35,401 nucleotides of DNA, taken from NCBI GenBank assembly GCA_005776365.1, contig SXPK01000082.1, positions 1-35,401 on the forward strand. Reading direction: 5' to 3'. Under the pieces are notes generated by a model, which saw only the letters and a program-made list of their open reading frames with translations, was not told the origin of the DNA and did not search any database. Positions 1-8,683 of the stretch are shown here, piece by piece (positions within the stretch are counted from its first letter, which is position 1; every line of letters starts with the position of its first letter). The DNA is from Planctomycetia bacterium. Lineage in GTDB: Bacteria > Planctomycetota > UBA1135 > UBA2386. The position numbers and the translations under genes are program-made.

Positions 1-603
1 GACGTGATCCTGATCGGCGAGATGCGCGACCTCGAGACGATCTCGATGGCGATTACCGCGGCCGAGACGGGTCACCTCGTGTTCGGCACCTTGCACACCA
101 CGAGCGCGACTTCGACTGTCGACCGCATCGTCGACGTGTTCCCGACTGACGCGCAGCAACAGGTGCGCGTGCAACTGTCGTCGACGCTGCAGGGCGTCAT
201 CAGCCAGACCTTGGTGCCCAAGGTCGGCGGCGGCAGAGTGGCTGCGCGTGAGATTCTCGTCGCGACGGACGCAGTGCGTTCTCTCGTGCGAGAAGCCAAG
301 ACCGCGCAAATGCTCAACCTCATGCAGACCGGCCGCGCGGTCGGGATGTCGACGCTGGAAGACGAGTTGCAGCGCCTCGTCAGCGAGGGGCTCATCACGC
401 CCGATGACGCGATCAGCAAGGCCAACCGCCCCGATGACGTGCGGCGACGGCTCGGCGAGTCGCCGCAGCGTGCTGCGCCGCAGCCGCAAGCGCAGCCCGC
501 AGGAGCGCACGGTTACAACACGGGCGTGGGCGGCTCGATTGCGACTCGTCCGACAGTGGCGCCGGTCTCACGCCCGACCGGCAGTTTGTTCGGCAAGCGT
601 TGA
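1..603 (+). CDS. pilT: Type IV pilus twitching motility ATPase PilT, C-terminal part (5' truncated by window)
   Basis: Reads DVILIGEMRDLETISMAITAAETGHLVFGTLHTTSATSTVDRIVDVFP, the Walker B / His box of PilT-type ATPases; stop at 601-603. Confidence 0.93.
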   Translation, partial: DVILIGEMRDLETISMAITAAETGHLVFGTLHTTSATSTVDRIVDVFPTDAQQQVRVQLSSTLQGVISQTLVPKVGGGRVAAREILVATDAVRSLVREAKTAQMLNLMQTGRAVGMSTLEDELQRLVSEGLITPDDAISKANRPDDVRRRLGESPQRAAPQPQAQPAGAHGYNTGVGGSIATRPTVAPVSRPTGSLFGKR

Positions 604-641
604 AGGATCGACAGTTCGCGGAAGGAGCGCATGATGCGCGC

Positions 642-1352
642 ATGCAACGAGTCCTTCGTGCCGCCCTGCTGATCTCCGCCTGCTTCGCTGCGTGTCATGC
701 GCCCGAGCACGCTGCGCCGCTCATGGAGGCGAGCGTGAAGCCCGGCATCAACAAGGACTTCTTGGACCCCAAGCTGGAAGTCGCGGCCTACGAAGAGCGG
801 TTCGAAGGCGAAAGCCGCGAGATCTTCGCGCAGCGAGCGCGCGTCGCGGCGCTCGTCGGCGTGCGCGAAGGGATGGCCGTCGCCGACGTCGGCGCGGGCA
901 CCGGGTTGTTCACGAGAATGTTCGCGCCAAAGGTGGGGGCCGGCGGTCGCGTTTATGCAGTGGACATCGCGAGACAGTTCGTCGAGCACGTCGAGAGAGA
1001 CTGCAACGAACGCCACATGGACAACGTGACCGGCGTCGTGTGCACAGAGCGCTCGGTCGAGTTGCCGAAGGCCAGCGTCGACCTGGTCTTCGTCTGCGAC
1101 ACCTACCACCACTTCGAATACCCCAGGCAGACGATGGCCTCGATCCGCGAGGCGTTGAAGCCCGGCGGTGAACTCATCGTTGTCGACTTCATTCGCATCG
1201 AGGGCCAGAGCCGCGAGTGGATCCTCGACCACGTGCGCGCGGGCCAGGACGTCGTCACTCAGGAGATCGAGTCGGCTGGGTTCGCGAAGGTGCGCGATGA
1301 AGACGCTGCGTTCTTGCGCGAGAACTACGTGATGCGATTCAAGCGCGACTGA
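642..1352 (+). CDS. Class I SAM-dependent methyltransferase with a lipoprotein-like signal sequence
   Basis: VADVGAGTGLFTRMFAPKVG (motif I) and LKPGGELIVVDF; N-terminus MQRVLRAALLISACFAAC fits a signal peptide with lipobox (ISAC). ATG at 642 chosen inside ORF 600..1352. Confidence 0.8.
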   Translation: MQRVLRAALLISACFAACHAPEHAAPLMEASVKPGINKDFLDPKLEVAAYEERFEGESREIFAQRARVAALVGVREGMAVADVGAGTGLFTRMFAPKVGAGGRVYAVDIARQFVEHVERDCNERHMDNVTGVVCTERSVELPKASVDLVFVCDTYHHFEYPRQTMASIREALKPGGELIVVDFIRIEGQSREWILDHVRAGQDVVTQEIESAGFAKVRDEDAAFLRENYVMRFKRD

Positions 1353-1364
1353 GGCGCGGTCCGC

Positions 1365-2000
1365 TCAACGCTCGAGCAGCGACGGCTTGGCGGCGAGCTT
1401 CGCGCACAGCGAGAGTAGCGCCGCGCCGCGATGGCTGAGTGCGTCCTTTTGCGCCGCATCGAGTTCTGCAAACGTCGGCGATGCGTCTGGCCCACAGTCG
1501 CCGAGAAGAGCAACGGGAACGAAGGCAGGGTCATAGCCAAACCCGCCATGGCCACGTGGCGCGCGGAGCAGGACGCCTTCGCACGCGCCGTCGGCGGTGG
1601 CTCGCACCGTTCCGTCGGGACCGCACAGGCACAGGCTGCAGACGAAGCGCGCGGTGCGCTTCTCGTCTTGCACGTCGCGGATCTCGTCGAGCAAGCGCAG
1701 CAATCGGCCGCGATCGTCGAGACCGTCGCCGCCGTAGCGCGCACTGTGCACGCCCGGCCTGCCGCCGAGCGCGTCGACCGCGAGGCCCGAGTCATCCGCG
1801 AGCGCGATGCCACCGGCGGCGATCGCGAGGCTCTGCGCCTTCTTGCGCGCATTGCCGGCGAAATCGGGTTGGTCCTCGACTGGATCCCACGCGACTGCGA
1901 GGTCCTTGGGCGTGAGCAGCCGCAAACCCAGCGGGCGCAGCAGCCGTTCCAGTTCGGCGAGCTTCTTCTTGTTGCCGGTGGCGATCCAGAGCTCGCGCAT
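1365..2000 (-). CDS. rdgB: Non-canonical purine NTP pyrophosphatase (RdgB/HAM1 family)
   Basis: MRELWIATGNKKKLAELERLL...ALADDSGLAVDALGGRPGVHSARYGG...GHGGFGYDPAF, SHRGAAL are family hallmarks. Confidence 0.95.
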   Translation of the reverse strand: MRELWIATGNKKKLAELERLLRPLGLRLLTPKDLAVAWDPVEDQPDFAGNARKKAQSLAIAAGGIALADDSGLAVDALGGRPGVHSARYGGDGLDDRGRLLRLLDEIRDVQDEKRTARFVCSLCLCGPDGTVRATADGACEGVLLRAPRGHGGFGYDPAFVPVALLGDCGPDASPTFAELDAAQKDALSHRGAALLSLCAKLAAKPSLLER

Positions 2001-2012
2001 GGCGCCTTTGCG

Positions 2013-2738
2013 TCAGATCCCGAGGATCTTCTTCTGCAAACCGATGATGTCGGCGCAACCCTTCTGGCCGAGCGTCAGCATCTGCTGCAACTGTTCCACC
2101 GAGAACGGCCGGCGCTCCGCCGCGCCCTGCACTTCGACGATGCGGCCATCGCTCGTGCAGACGATGTTGAGGTCAACGTCCGCTTCGCTGTCCTCGCCGA
2201 AGTCGAGGTCGGCGACGATTTGCTCCTCGACGAGGCCGACCGAAGTCGCGCCCACGAGCCCGCGCAGCGGCCACTTGCGCAGCTGCCGCTGTTCTTCCAT
2301 CCAGAGCAACGCATCGTAGAGGGCGACCATCGAGCCGTTGATCGCCGTCGTGCGGGTGCCGCCATCGGCGGAGAGCACATCGCAGTCGACCCACAACGTG
2401 ACTTCGGGAAGGATCGCGAGATCGAGTGCGCAGCGCAGTGCGCGTCCGACCATGCGTTGGATCTCCTGCGTGCGGCCGTCGAGCGGACGACCCGTGCGGC
2501 CTTCGCGCGGTTTCCGCGGTGAACCGGCGGAGGGCAGCATCGAGTATTCGGCCGTGAGCCACCCGCCGGGTTGCTTGTTGTACATCCATGGCGGCACCTG
2601 CTCCTGCACGCACACCGTGCACAGCACGCGGGTGCGGCCGCATTCTGCCAGGACCGAGCCGGGCGTCTGGTCCGTGAATGCGCGGGTGAAGGTGATCGGT
2701 CGAAGCTGGTCTTGCAGGCGTCCGTTCTTGCGAGTCAG
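2013..2738 (-). CDS. rph: Ribonuclease PH, proposed CTG start codon
   Basis: Reading upstream of the ORF-track start gives (L/M)TRKNGRLQDQLRPITFTRAFTDQTPGSVLAECGRTRVLCTVCVQEQVPP, the conserved Rph N-terminus; no ATG/GTG/TTG between the upstream in-frame TAG and this segment; GGAGG lies 8 nt before CTG. Confidence 0.88.
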   Translation of the reverse strand: MTRKNGRLQDQLRPITFTRAFTDQTPGSVLAECGRTRVLCTVCVQEQVPPWMYNKQPGGWLTAEYSMLPSAGSPRKPREGRTGRPLDGRTQEIQRMVGRALRCALDLAILPEVTLWVDCDVLSADGGTRTTAINGSMVALYDALLWMEEQRQLRKWPLRGLVGATSVGLVEEQIVADLDFGEDSEADVDLNIVCTSDGRIVEVQGAAERRPFSVEQLQQMLTLGQKGCADIIGLQKKILGI

Positions 2739-2832
2739 GATTGGATCCTCCGAGAGGGGAGAGGAGTCGAGAGTGGCTTGGGCGAGATCAGCCTAGCGAC
2801 GAGGCTGCGCTGATCCATGCCGCGCGTCGCGC

Positions 2833-4221
2833 TCAACCGGACAGCGCGGCAGCAAGCCCGCGCCGCAGTTCTTGCACGCCGAACGGCTTGCGGATCTCGG
2901 TTACGCGGCTCGACAGCGGCACCGGCACCCGAGTGGAGTTGGAATCGGACAACACGACGATCCGCAGTTCTGGGCAGAATCGCGCGGCGGTTGCAACCAG
3001 CAGGTCGCCGGCGTCGAGGCGGGAAGCATGGTCGACGACGAGGAACTCGAATCGATCCGGCGTCGCCTGCATCAGCGAACGCGCCGCGGCGCCGTCCGGG
3101 CACGCGAAGACTGCGCGGCCTTGCGCCTTCAGTTCCGCGGTGACCATGGTGCGCACGCCAGCGTCATCCTCGATCACCAGCACTCCGCCGTATTGGTGCC
3201 TGCGTGGGATCTCGACGATGTGTTCCGCTTCTGATTCGGCATCGAGCAACGAGGCCGATGTGAGCGTTGATGCGGCGACGTCGCGATCCTCCGCGTCCTC
3301 TTCATGCATCACCAGCGACGCTTGCACCAGAGCGCTCGCCGAGTGGCCGGGCTCATGCGAAAACGACCCGCGGGCGCCGTAGGCCCGCAGCAGATGCATC
3401 GCTGCCCTGCGCGCGACCAAGAACTGCGCGCCAGGCGGTCGCGGGTGTGCAATCGTCTCGAGTCCTTCGTCGCGCTCGAGCGCGAGTTCGATGTGAACCT
3501 CCGGCGTCTCGCGATCGAAGTTTGGCTCGACGTGCGCAAAGAGCCGCAAGGCGCCGTGCTCGAGGTGGTGCAGCGCGGTGGTTGCCAGAGTCAGCGCAAG
3601 CAGGAGGTCGTCTGGGTCACCGAACAACCGCAGCGACGGCTTCGGCAGCTCCCAAGACATTTGCAGACCGAGCGCGGTCGCGTTGAGCTCTTCTCGCAGG
3701 TCTGCGAGCAGTCTGTCGATCGACACAGACCCGACGGTCGTGACCGGCGGATGCGCGAATCCTGCGACCTTGCCGTGGAACCGGCGCAGGCGGCGCACCG
3801 CGAGCCACAGCGCTTCGACCGCATCATTCTGCTCGCGCAACGCGGGCGCGGACTCGACGAGCCAAAAAGTCCCGCCTTCGATCGCGGAGACGATCGTCGC
3901 GAGTTCGCGCGATAGTTCGCGCGCGAGTTCGGCAGGACGCGGTTCGATCTTCGACTGTTCGGCGTCAGCGTCCCGCACCTGCACCTGCGCGCGTTCTTCG
4001 AACGCTCGAAGCCTCTCTCGCAGGGTGGACATCTCCGCGCCCGCAGCCGCGGACTGCGACGCCAGCGCACGCGCGTGCCGTTGCTCCGTCTCGCCCCGAG
4101 CTTGCTGCAATGCCGCGTCCGCGCGTTGCGTCGCCTCGCACCAAGCGACACGGCGACGCCAGGCGATGGCGATGGCGATAGCGGTCGCGATGAACGCGCC
4201 GCCGAGTGCGTGGAGGAGCAC
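2833..4221 (-). CDS. Membrane-anchored sensor-kinase-like protein with C-terminal receiver domain
   Basis: N-terminal TM (LLHALGGAFIATAIAIAIAW), coiled coil, HATPase-like region, then receiver GVLVIEDDAGVRTMV...FLVVDHASR...IVVLSDSN...RKPF. Confidence 0.7.
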   Translation of the reverse strand: MLLHALGGAFIATAIAIAIAWRRRVAWCEATQRADAALQQARGETEQRHARALASQSAAAGAEMSTLRERLRAFEERAQVQVRDADAEQSKIEPRPAELARELSRELATIVSAIEGGTFWLVESAPALREQNDAVEALWLAVRRLRRFHGKVAGFAHPPVTTVGSVSIDRLLADLREELNATALGLQMSWELPKPSLRLFGDPDDLLLALTLATTALHHLEHGALRLFAHVEPNFDRETPEVHIELALERDEGLETIAHPRPPGAQFLVARRAAMHLLRAYGARGSFSHEPGHSASALVQASLVMHEEDAEDRDVAASTLTSASLLDAESEAEHIVEIPRRHQYGGVLVIEDDAGVRTMVTAELKAQGRAVFACPDGAAARSLMQATPDRFEFLVVDHASRLDAGDLLVATAARFCPELRIVVLSDSNSTRVPVPLSSRVTEIRKPFGVQELRRGLAAALSG

Positions 4222-4314
4222 GGAAACCGGGGGGCAGGGATGGAGACGAGGGACCGGGCAACCTATCGAGCCGGCCCACGCCTGTCGACCACCGCAAGCG
4301 TGTGCACAGTCGGA

Positions 4315-6753
4315 TCAGCGCAACAGCCGGGCGTGCAGCGCGTCCAACTCGTGCTCCGCGCCAGCGAACATCCCGTCAGGAATGGCGAAGTTCGCCCGAA
4401 TCGCGCCGTAGATCTCGTGGTCGCGGTAGTGATCGAGCGCAAGGCCGGCGAGGTATTGCAGCCTCAGGCTCACGTCGACGTTGCGTTGCGCATCGGCCAG
4501 CCAGCCTGCCAACGACTTCGCATCGCCGGCGTAGGTCGAATAGAGCGCGAAGGCGGAGCCGAGTTCGCACTCGGCGAGCGAACCGCGGACGCGCGGGCGG
4601 TCTTCGATGAGCGTTTGCGTGCGCGTGAGATCGAAGTTCGTCGGCAGCAGCCGCGCCATGGCCACGAGGTCGTAGCCGCGGTCGCTTGGATCGCTGTTCC
4701 AGATCGTCGCGAACGGAAATGCGTCGAGCAGAGTCGCAAGCTGGCTCTTTACTGCGGGCGGGTCGGTTTCGTAGAGCGGCACCCATTGCGTCATGACGCC
4801 GCCTGGCCTCAGCCGCGACTTGACGAGGCCGTAGTATTCTTCGGTGTAGAGCGCGGCGGCGCCGCGGACCCATGGGTGGATCGGGTCCGAGGTGATGATG
4901 TCGAAAGTCTCCGCGGTCGTTGCGAGATAGTGCCGAGCGTCGTCGAGCACGATCACGGTGCGCGGGTCATCGAGCACGCCGCGATTCACGTCTGCCATGT
5001 GCACGCGGGCGGCGTTCACGACGGCTGGTTCGATTTCACAGACGACGATGCGCTCGACGCTCGGCCAGTCGACAAAGCATCCCGCGGTGACGCCGGCGCC
5101 GCAGCCGACGACCAGCACGGTGCGCGGCGCTCCGTGGGTGATGCTCGGCAGGTGACCCAGCATCCGTTGCAGCCGCATGTCGAGGCCCTGCGTCGAGGCG
5201 ACGATCTTGCCGCTGACGTGGAAGCTGCGATGGCCTTCGTATTCCGTCACCGCGACCGATGCGCTGATGCCTTCTTGCACCGTGAGGAACTCGACGGGCG
5301 CGTCCCACTTGTCGACCATTCGACCGAACGCGATCAGACTCGCAGGCAGTCGCGGCATCGCGCCGGCACACAGCGCCGCGGCGGTCATCACGCTGGTTGC
5401 CAGCGCGACGCGCCGCAGCGATGCGCGAGGTGTGTTGCTGATCGGGCTCGACTTCGAACCGCCAGCAAACAACGCGAGGGCTGCGATGGCGGACAGCAAG
5501 GTCAGCCCGCGTTCGGAGCCTTGCGATCCCAGGGCCATGACCGCAAACAAGCCCGTTCCCAGTGCGCCGAGGATCGCGCCCACCGTGTTCGCCGCGTAGA
5601 GGCCGCCGACGAGACGGTCCTGCGCGCCGGTGCCGCTTGCGGCGGCAGCGATCGCCAACGGGAAGGACGCGCCCCAGAGCACGCATGCCGGCAGCATCGC
5701 AACTGCGCAGCGACCGAAGTCCCATGCGTAGTGCAGCGGCATGTTGGCGTAGACGCGCGGCTGGAAGATCCACGTCGGCTCGCCGTAGGGCAATCCGTGC
5801 GCGATCGCGAAGGCGGCCCAGAGGATCGCTGGCGCGACAACGAGCTGGCAAACGCCGAGCGCGCGCCGCGGCGCGCTGCTGGACTTCGCGATGCGAACGC
5901 CGACCGCGGTGCCAATGCCGAGCCCCGACAAGAACACGGCGAGGATGAGCGAGAAGGTGTAGGTCGTAGCGCCCAGCAGCAGGGACAGATGCCGGGTCCA
6001 GACGATCTCGCAGCCGAGCGCGGTGAAGCCCGAAAGCGCGATCGCAAACGTGACCGCGCGCTTCCTTGACCTCGCGCTCGCGTCGTCGACGAGCGTTGCT
6101 GGCTTCGATGCCGGCGCGACCGACGAAGCACGCGCTGTGCGCGCAGCGAGCGCGAACGCGACGCCGGCGATCGCCACGTTGGTCGCTGCAGCAGCGTGGC
6201 TGGCGATGCGCACGTCGTAGACGCGCAGCAACCAGAAGCCCGCGACGACCGTGCCGAAGACCGCGCCGAGGATGTTGGCGCCATAGAATCGCCCGAGTCG
6301 TGCTGATGCGTCCGCTTCGTCGTCGAACCAACGCGCGACTGCTGGCAGCGTTGCTCCCATCAGCATCGTCGGCGGCAGCAGCGCGGCGGCCGCGATCGCG
6401 CCGCGCCAGGTCAACGACCCGCCGCCCGTGGCGCCGAGCTCCGTGTAGAAGGCGCCGAGGCGGGGCAGCAGATCCGGCATGGCCGCGCCGAACACGCCGA
6501 TGCCGAGCTCGAGCACGGCATAGACGATCAGCGGGCTCCAGCGCTCACGCACGCAGCGAGGCAGTGCGTAGCTGCCAAGGCACATGCCGCCCATGAAGCT
6601 GCCGAGCAGCAACGCGATCGAGATCGCCGAGGAGCCGATCGCCAGGCGCAACAGATGGAACCACGCGACTTCGTAGACGAGCGCAGCAGCGCCGCTGCAG
6701 AAGAACAGCACGGACAACGTGATCGTGGCGAGTGATCCGCGTTGCGTCGTCAT
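4315..6753 (-). CDS. Multi-TM protein fused to spermidine/spermine synthase-like domain
   Basis: Many TM segments (LSVLFFCSGAAALVYEVAWFHLLRLAIGSS...), then TVLVVGCGAGVTAGCFVDWPSVERIVVCEIEPAVV...SDPIHPWVRGAAALYTEEYYGLVKSRLRPGGVMTQWVPLYE. ATG at 6753 (MTTQRGS) chosen over the longer ORF. Confidence 0.85.
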   Translation of the reverse strand: MTTQRGSLATITLSVLFFCSGAAALVYEVAWFHLLRLAIGSSAISIALLLGSFMGGMCLGSYALPRCVRERWSPLIVYAVLELGIGVFGAAMPDLLPRLGAFYTELGATGGGSLTWRGAIAAAALLPPTMLMGATLPAVARWFDDEADASARLGRFYGANILGAVFGTVVAGFWLLRVYDVRIASHAAAATNVAIAGVAFALAARTARASSVAPASKPATLVDDASARSRKRAVTFAIALSGFTALGCEIVWTRHLSLLLGATTYTFSLILAVFLSGLGIGTAVGVRIAKSSSAPRRALGVCQLVVAPAILWAAFAIAHGLPYGEPTWIFQPRVYANMPLHYAWDFGRCAVAMLPACVLWGASFPLAIAAAASGTGAQDRLVGGLYAANTVGAILGALGTGLFAVMALGSQGSERGLTLLSAIAALALFAGGSKSSPISNTPRASLRRVALATSVMTAAALCAGAMPRLPASLIAFGRMVDKWDAPVEFLTVQEGISASVAVTEYEGHRSFHVSGKIVASTQGLDMRLQRMLGHLPSITHGAPRTVLVVGCGAGVTAGCFVDWPSVERIVVCEIEPAVVNAARVHMADVNRGVLDDPRTVIVLDDARHYLATTAETFDIITSDPIHPWVRGAAALYTEEYYGLVKSRLRPGGVMTQWVPLYETDPPAVKSQLATLLDAFPFATIWNSDPSDRGYDLVAMARLLPTNFDLTRTQTLIEDRPRVRGSLAECELGSAFALYSTYAGDAKSLAGWLADAQRNVDVSLRLQYLAGLALDHYRDHEIYGAIRANFAIPDGMFAGAEHELDALHARLLR

Positions 6754-6992
6754 CGTGGCTGCCGTGAGCCCATTCACGTCGCTGGGCTTCCTTGCTGGGC
6801 CAGCCGCGAGACCTGCTGCAGTCTTCCGGCGCGAATGCAGACCACCGAGGAGGAAGCGAGCCTGCTGCTGCGCGCCAACACGGCACTCGCACTGGCGACC
6901 CGCGCGATGAGCCTGAGCCAGATGCTGCGGATGTTCACGGCGCGGGATGCTACGGCGATCCTTGCGTGCGATCCCGCGAAACCAGTTCGAGC

Positions 6993-7886
6993 TCAGCCCT
7001 TGCGCGGGCCGAAGTCGCTGCCCAGCCGAAACTCGTGCTCGATGGTGCCGCGGCACTGCGCGGCGGGCGCTGCGACTGGCTCGCTGTTGACGAGCAGCGT
7101 GCCACACGCGCGCACGAGCGTGAACGCGACGAAGCCGCCGGCGTCATTCTTCGCCTCTTCGTGAACGTCCGCGCAGCGGTGGTGGAGCAGTGTCGATGGC
7201 ACGCCGAGGAAGCGCGCGCGCAGCCGATGGTTGTCGTGCCGGTTGTCGAGCCGAAGCCGCATGCGCACGAAGGGTTCACTCTCGCTTGCGACGAACAGGA
7301 TTTCGCAGTCGAAGCCAGCGGCGGTGCGGCCCAAGCGTCCGCGCAGCAACAGCTCGTAGTGGCCCGCGCCCGCGACGTAGCGCACCGGGTCGAGGAACTG
7401 CGCCGAGAACAGTCGCGGCCTCTCGCTCTCTTCGCCGACGAATCCGTCCAGCGTGCCGCGGTCCGTTCTAGCTTCGAAGCGCAAGCAGTTCGGCGAGTTG
7501 ACCCCGGCGCGGCGGTCGACGAACAACACGCCTTCTTTGCGCGAGAAGCGAATCTTGGCACCGCCGCTTTCGACCAGCAGGTCCTTCTTCTTGCGCAGGT
7601 CCTTGCCCTCGAACGATTGCACGCGCAGCGGGTCGTCGGGCGGCGTCGGCCAGAGCTCGTCGGGGTCAGCAGGCGCGAGCGAGATGGCTTCTTCGAGCGC
7701 GGCCATGAATCCGCGCGCGACACCGTCATGAACCGTTCCGGCCCATAGGTCGGGGCGCAACATCGGATCGAAAGCATCGAGCCGCAGCCGCGCCGCAGCA
7801 CTGCGGCCCGCGGCGCGAAGGGCACGCCACTGCAGCAGCTTCAAGTCGATGCGGCAGTCGGCAGACCCGCGGCCAGGCGGCTGCAT
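6993..7886 (-). CDS. Uncharacterised protein
   Basis: Long ORF with protein-like composition (FDPMLRPDLWAGTVHDGVARGF... KIRFSRKEGVLFVDRRAGVNSPNCLRFEARTDRG); ATG 7886 or GTG 7919; no family recognised with confidence. Confidence 0.6.
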   Translation of the reverse strand: MQPPGRGSADCRIDLKLLQWRALRAAGRSAAARLRLDAFDPMLRPDLWAGTVHDGVARGFMAALEEAISLAPADPDELWPTPPDDPLRVQSFEGKDLRKKKDLLVESGGAKIRFSRKEGVLFVDRRAGVNSPNCLRFEARTDRGTLDGFVGEESERPRLFSAQFLDPVRYVAGAGHYELLLRGRLGRTAAGFDCEILFVASESEPFVRMRLRLDNRHDNHRLRARFLGVPSTLLHHRCADVHEEAKNDAGGFVAFTLVRACGTLLVNSEPVAAPAAQCRGTIEHEFRLGSDFGPRKG

Positions 7887-7957
7887 TGCGAGGTGTTGCC
7901 GAACATCGTCGGCAGGCACGGTGGCGAGCGTGGTGGCTCGCCGATCAGGGTGGGACC

Positions 7958-8614
7958 TCAACGGGCGATCTCGATCGAGTAGTGACGGTCGCTGTTCATC
8001 GCGACCTTTGCATGACCGATGCCCGCCGCTTTGGCGACCTGCACCGCTTCCGTCAGCGTGAGGGCGGCGCACAACGACTGCAAGAGCAGTTGTTGTTGGT
8101 CCTTGGGCGCTTCGCCGGCGTGGAGCGCGACGAGTCGCTTGGCTTCGTCTAGTGAGACAGGTCGATAGAGGTCGCGAATCAGCAGCACGCCGCCTTTTTC
8201 CAACACTCGCGCCGCCTCGCGCACGAACAGAACCGGCTCCGGGATGTGGTGGAGGATCGTGTTGCTGAAAACGCCGTCGAATGCTGCTTCGGCGAATGGC
8301 AGCGCCTTCACGTCGGCGCGCGCAAACGTGACGCGGCCCTCGAGCCCGGCTCGCACGGCGGCTGGTCGAGCGATCTGCAGCATCGTCTCCGCTGCGTCGA
8401 CCCCGAGGATGCTGGGGATCGCGCTTTGCCGTGCGAGCAAGAAGGGGATGTCGCCTGGGCCGGTGCCGAGGTCGATCACCTTGCGGCACGAGCCGCCGCC
8501 CAGCGCCAAGAAACGGTCGACGAAGTGACCGTTGACAGTCGAGTGGTTCATCGAGGCGTAGCTCTGGGCCTCCTCGACGGTGTCCATGTATTCGGGCTCG
8601 AGCACGCGCTGCAT
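7958..8614 (-). CDS. Class I SAM-dependent methyltransferase
   Basis: VIDLGTGPGDIPFLLARQ...SILGVDAAETML...FDGVFSNTILHHIPEPVLFVREAARVLEKGGVLLIRDL. Confidence 0.88.
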   Translation of the reverse strand: MQRVLEPEYMDTVEEAQSYASMNHSTVNGHFVDRFLALGGGSCRKVIDLGTGPGDIPFLLARQSAIPSILGVDAAETMLQIARPAAVRAGLEGRVTFARADVKALPFAEAAFDGVFSNTILHHIPEPVLFVREAARVLEKGGVLLIRDLYRPVSLDEAKRLVALHAGEAPKDQQQLLLQSLCAALTLTEAVQVAKAAGIGHAKVAMNSDRHYSIEIAR

Positions 8615-8683
8615 CGCGGCGATCTTTCGGAACCGAGAACCGGGTTCCAGTTTTCGGGCGGAAATGCCGATGGCACCGACCTC

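Noticed and set aside
1431-2522. 363-aa plus-strand ORF across rdgB and rph
   Set aside because: Antisense to two clear conserved enzymes; no recognisable domain.
4075-6069. 664-aa plus-strand ORF antisense to the synthase-like gene
   Set aside because: Shadow ORF; composition His/Arg/Asp-rich without motifs.
6742-7164. Possible small plus-strand gene (MQTTEEEASLLLRANTALALATRAM...)
   Set aside because: Part looks protein-like, but it runs into the minus-strand coding region and has no family match or clear RBS; not enough support.
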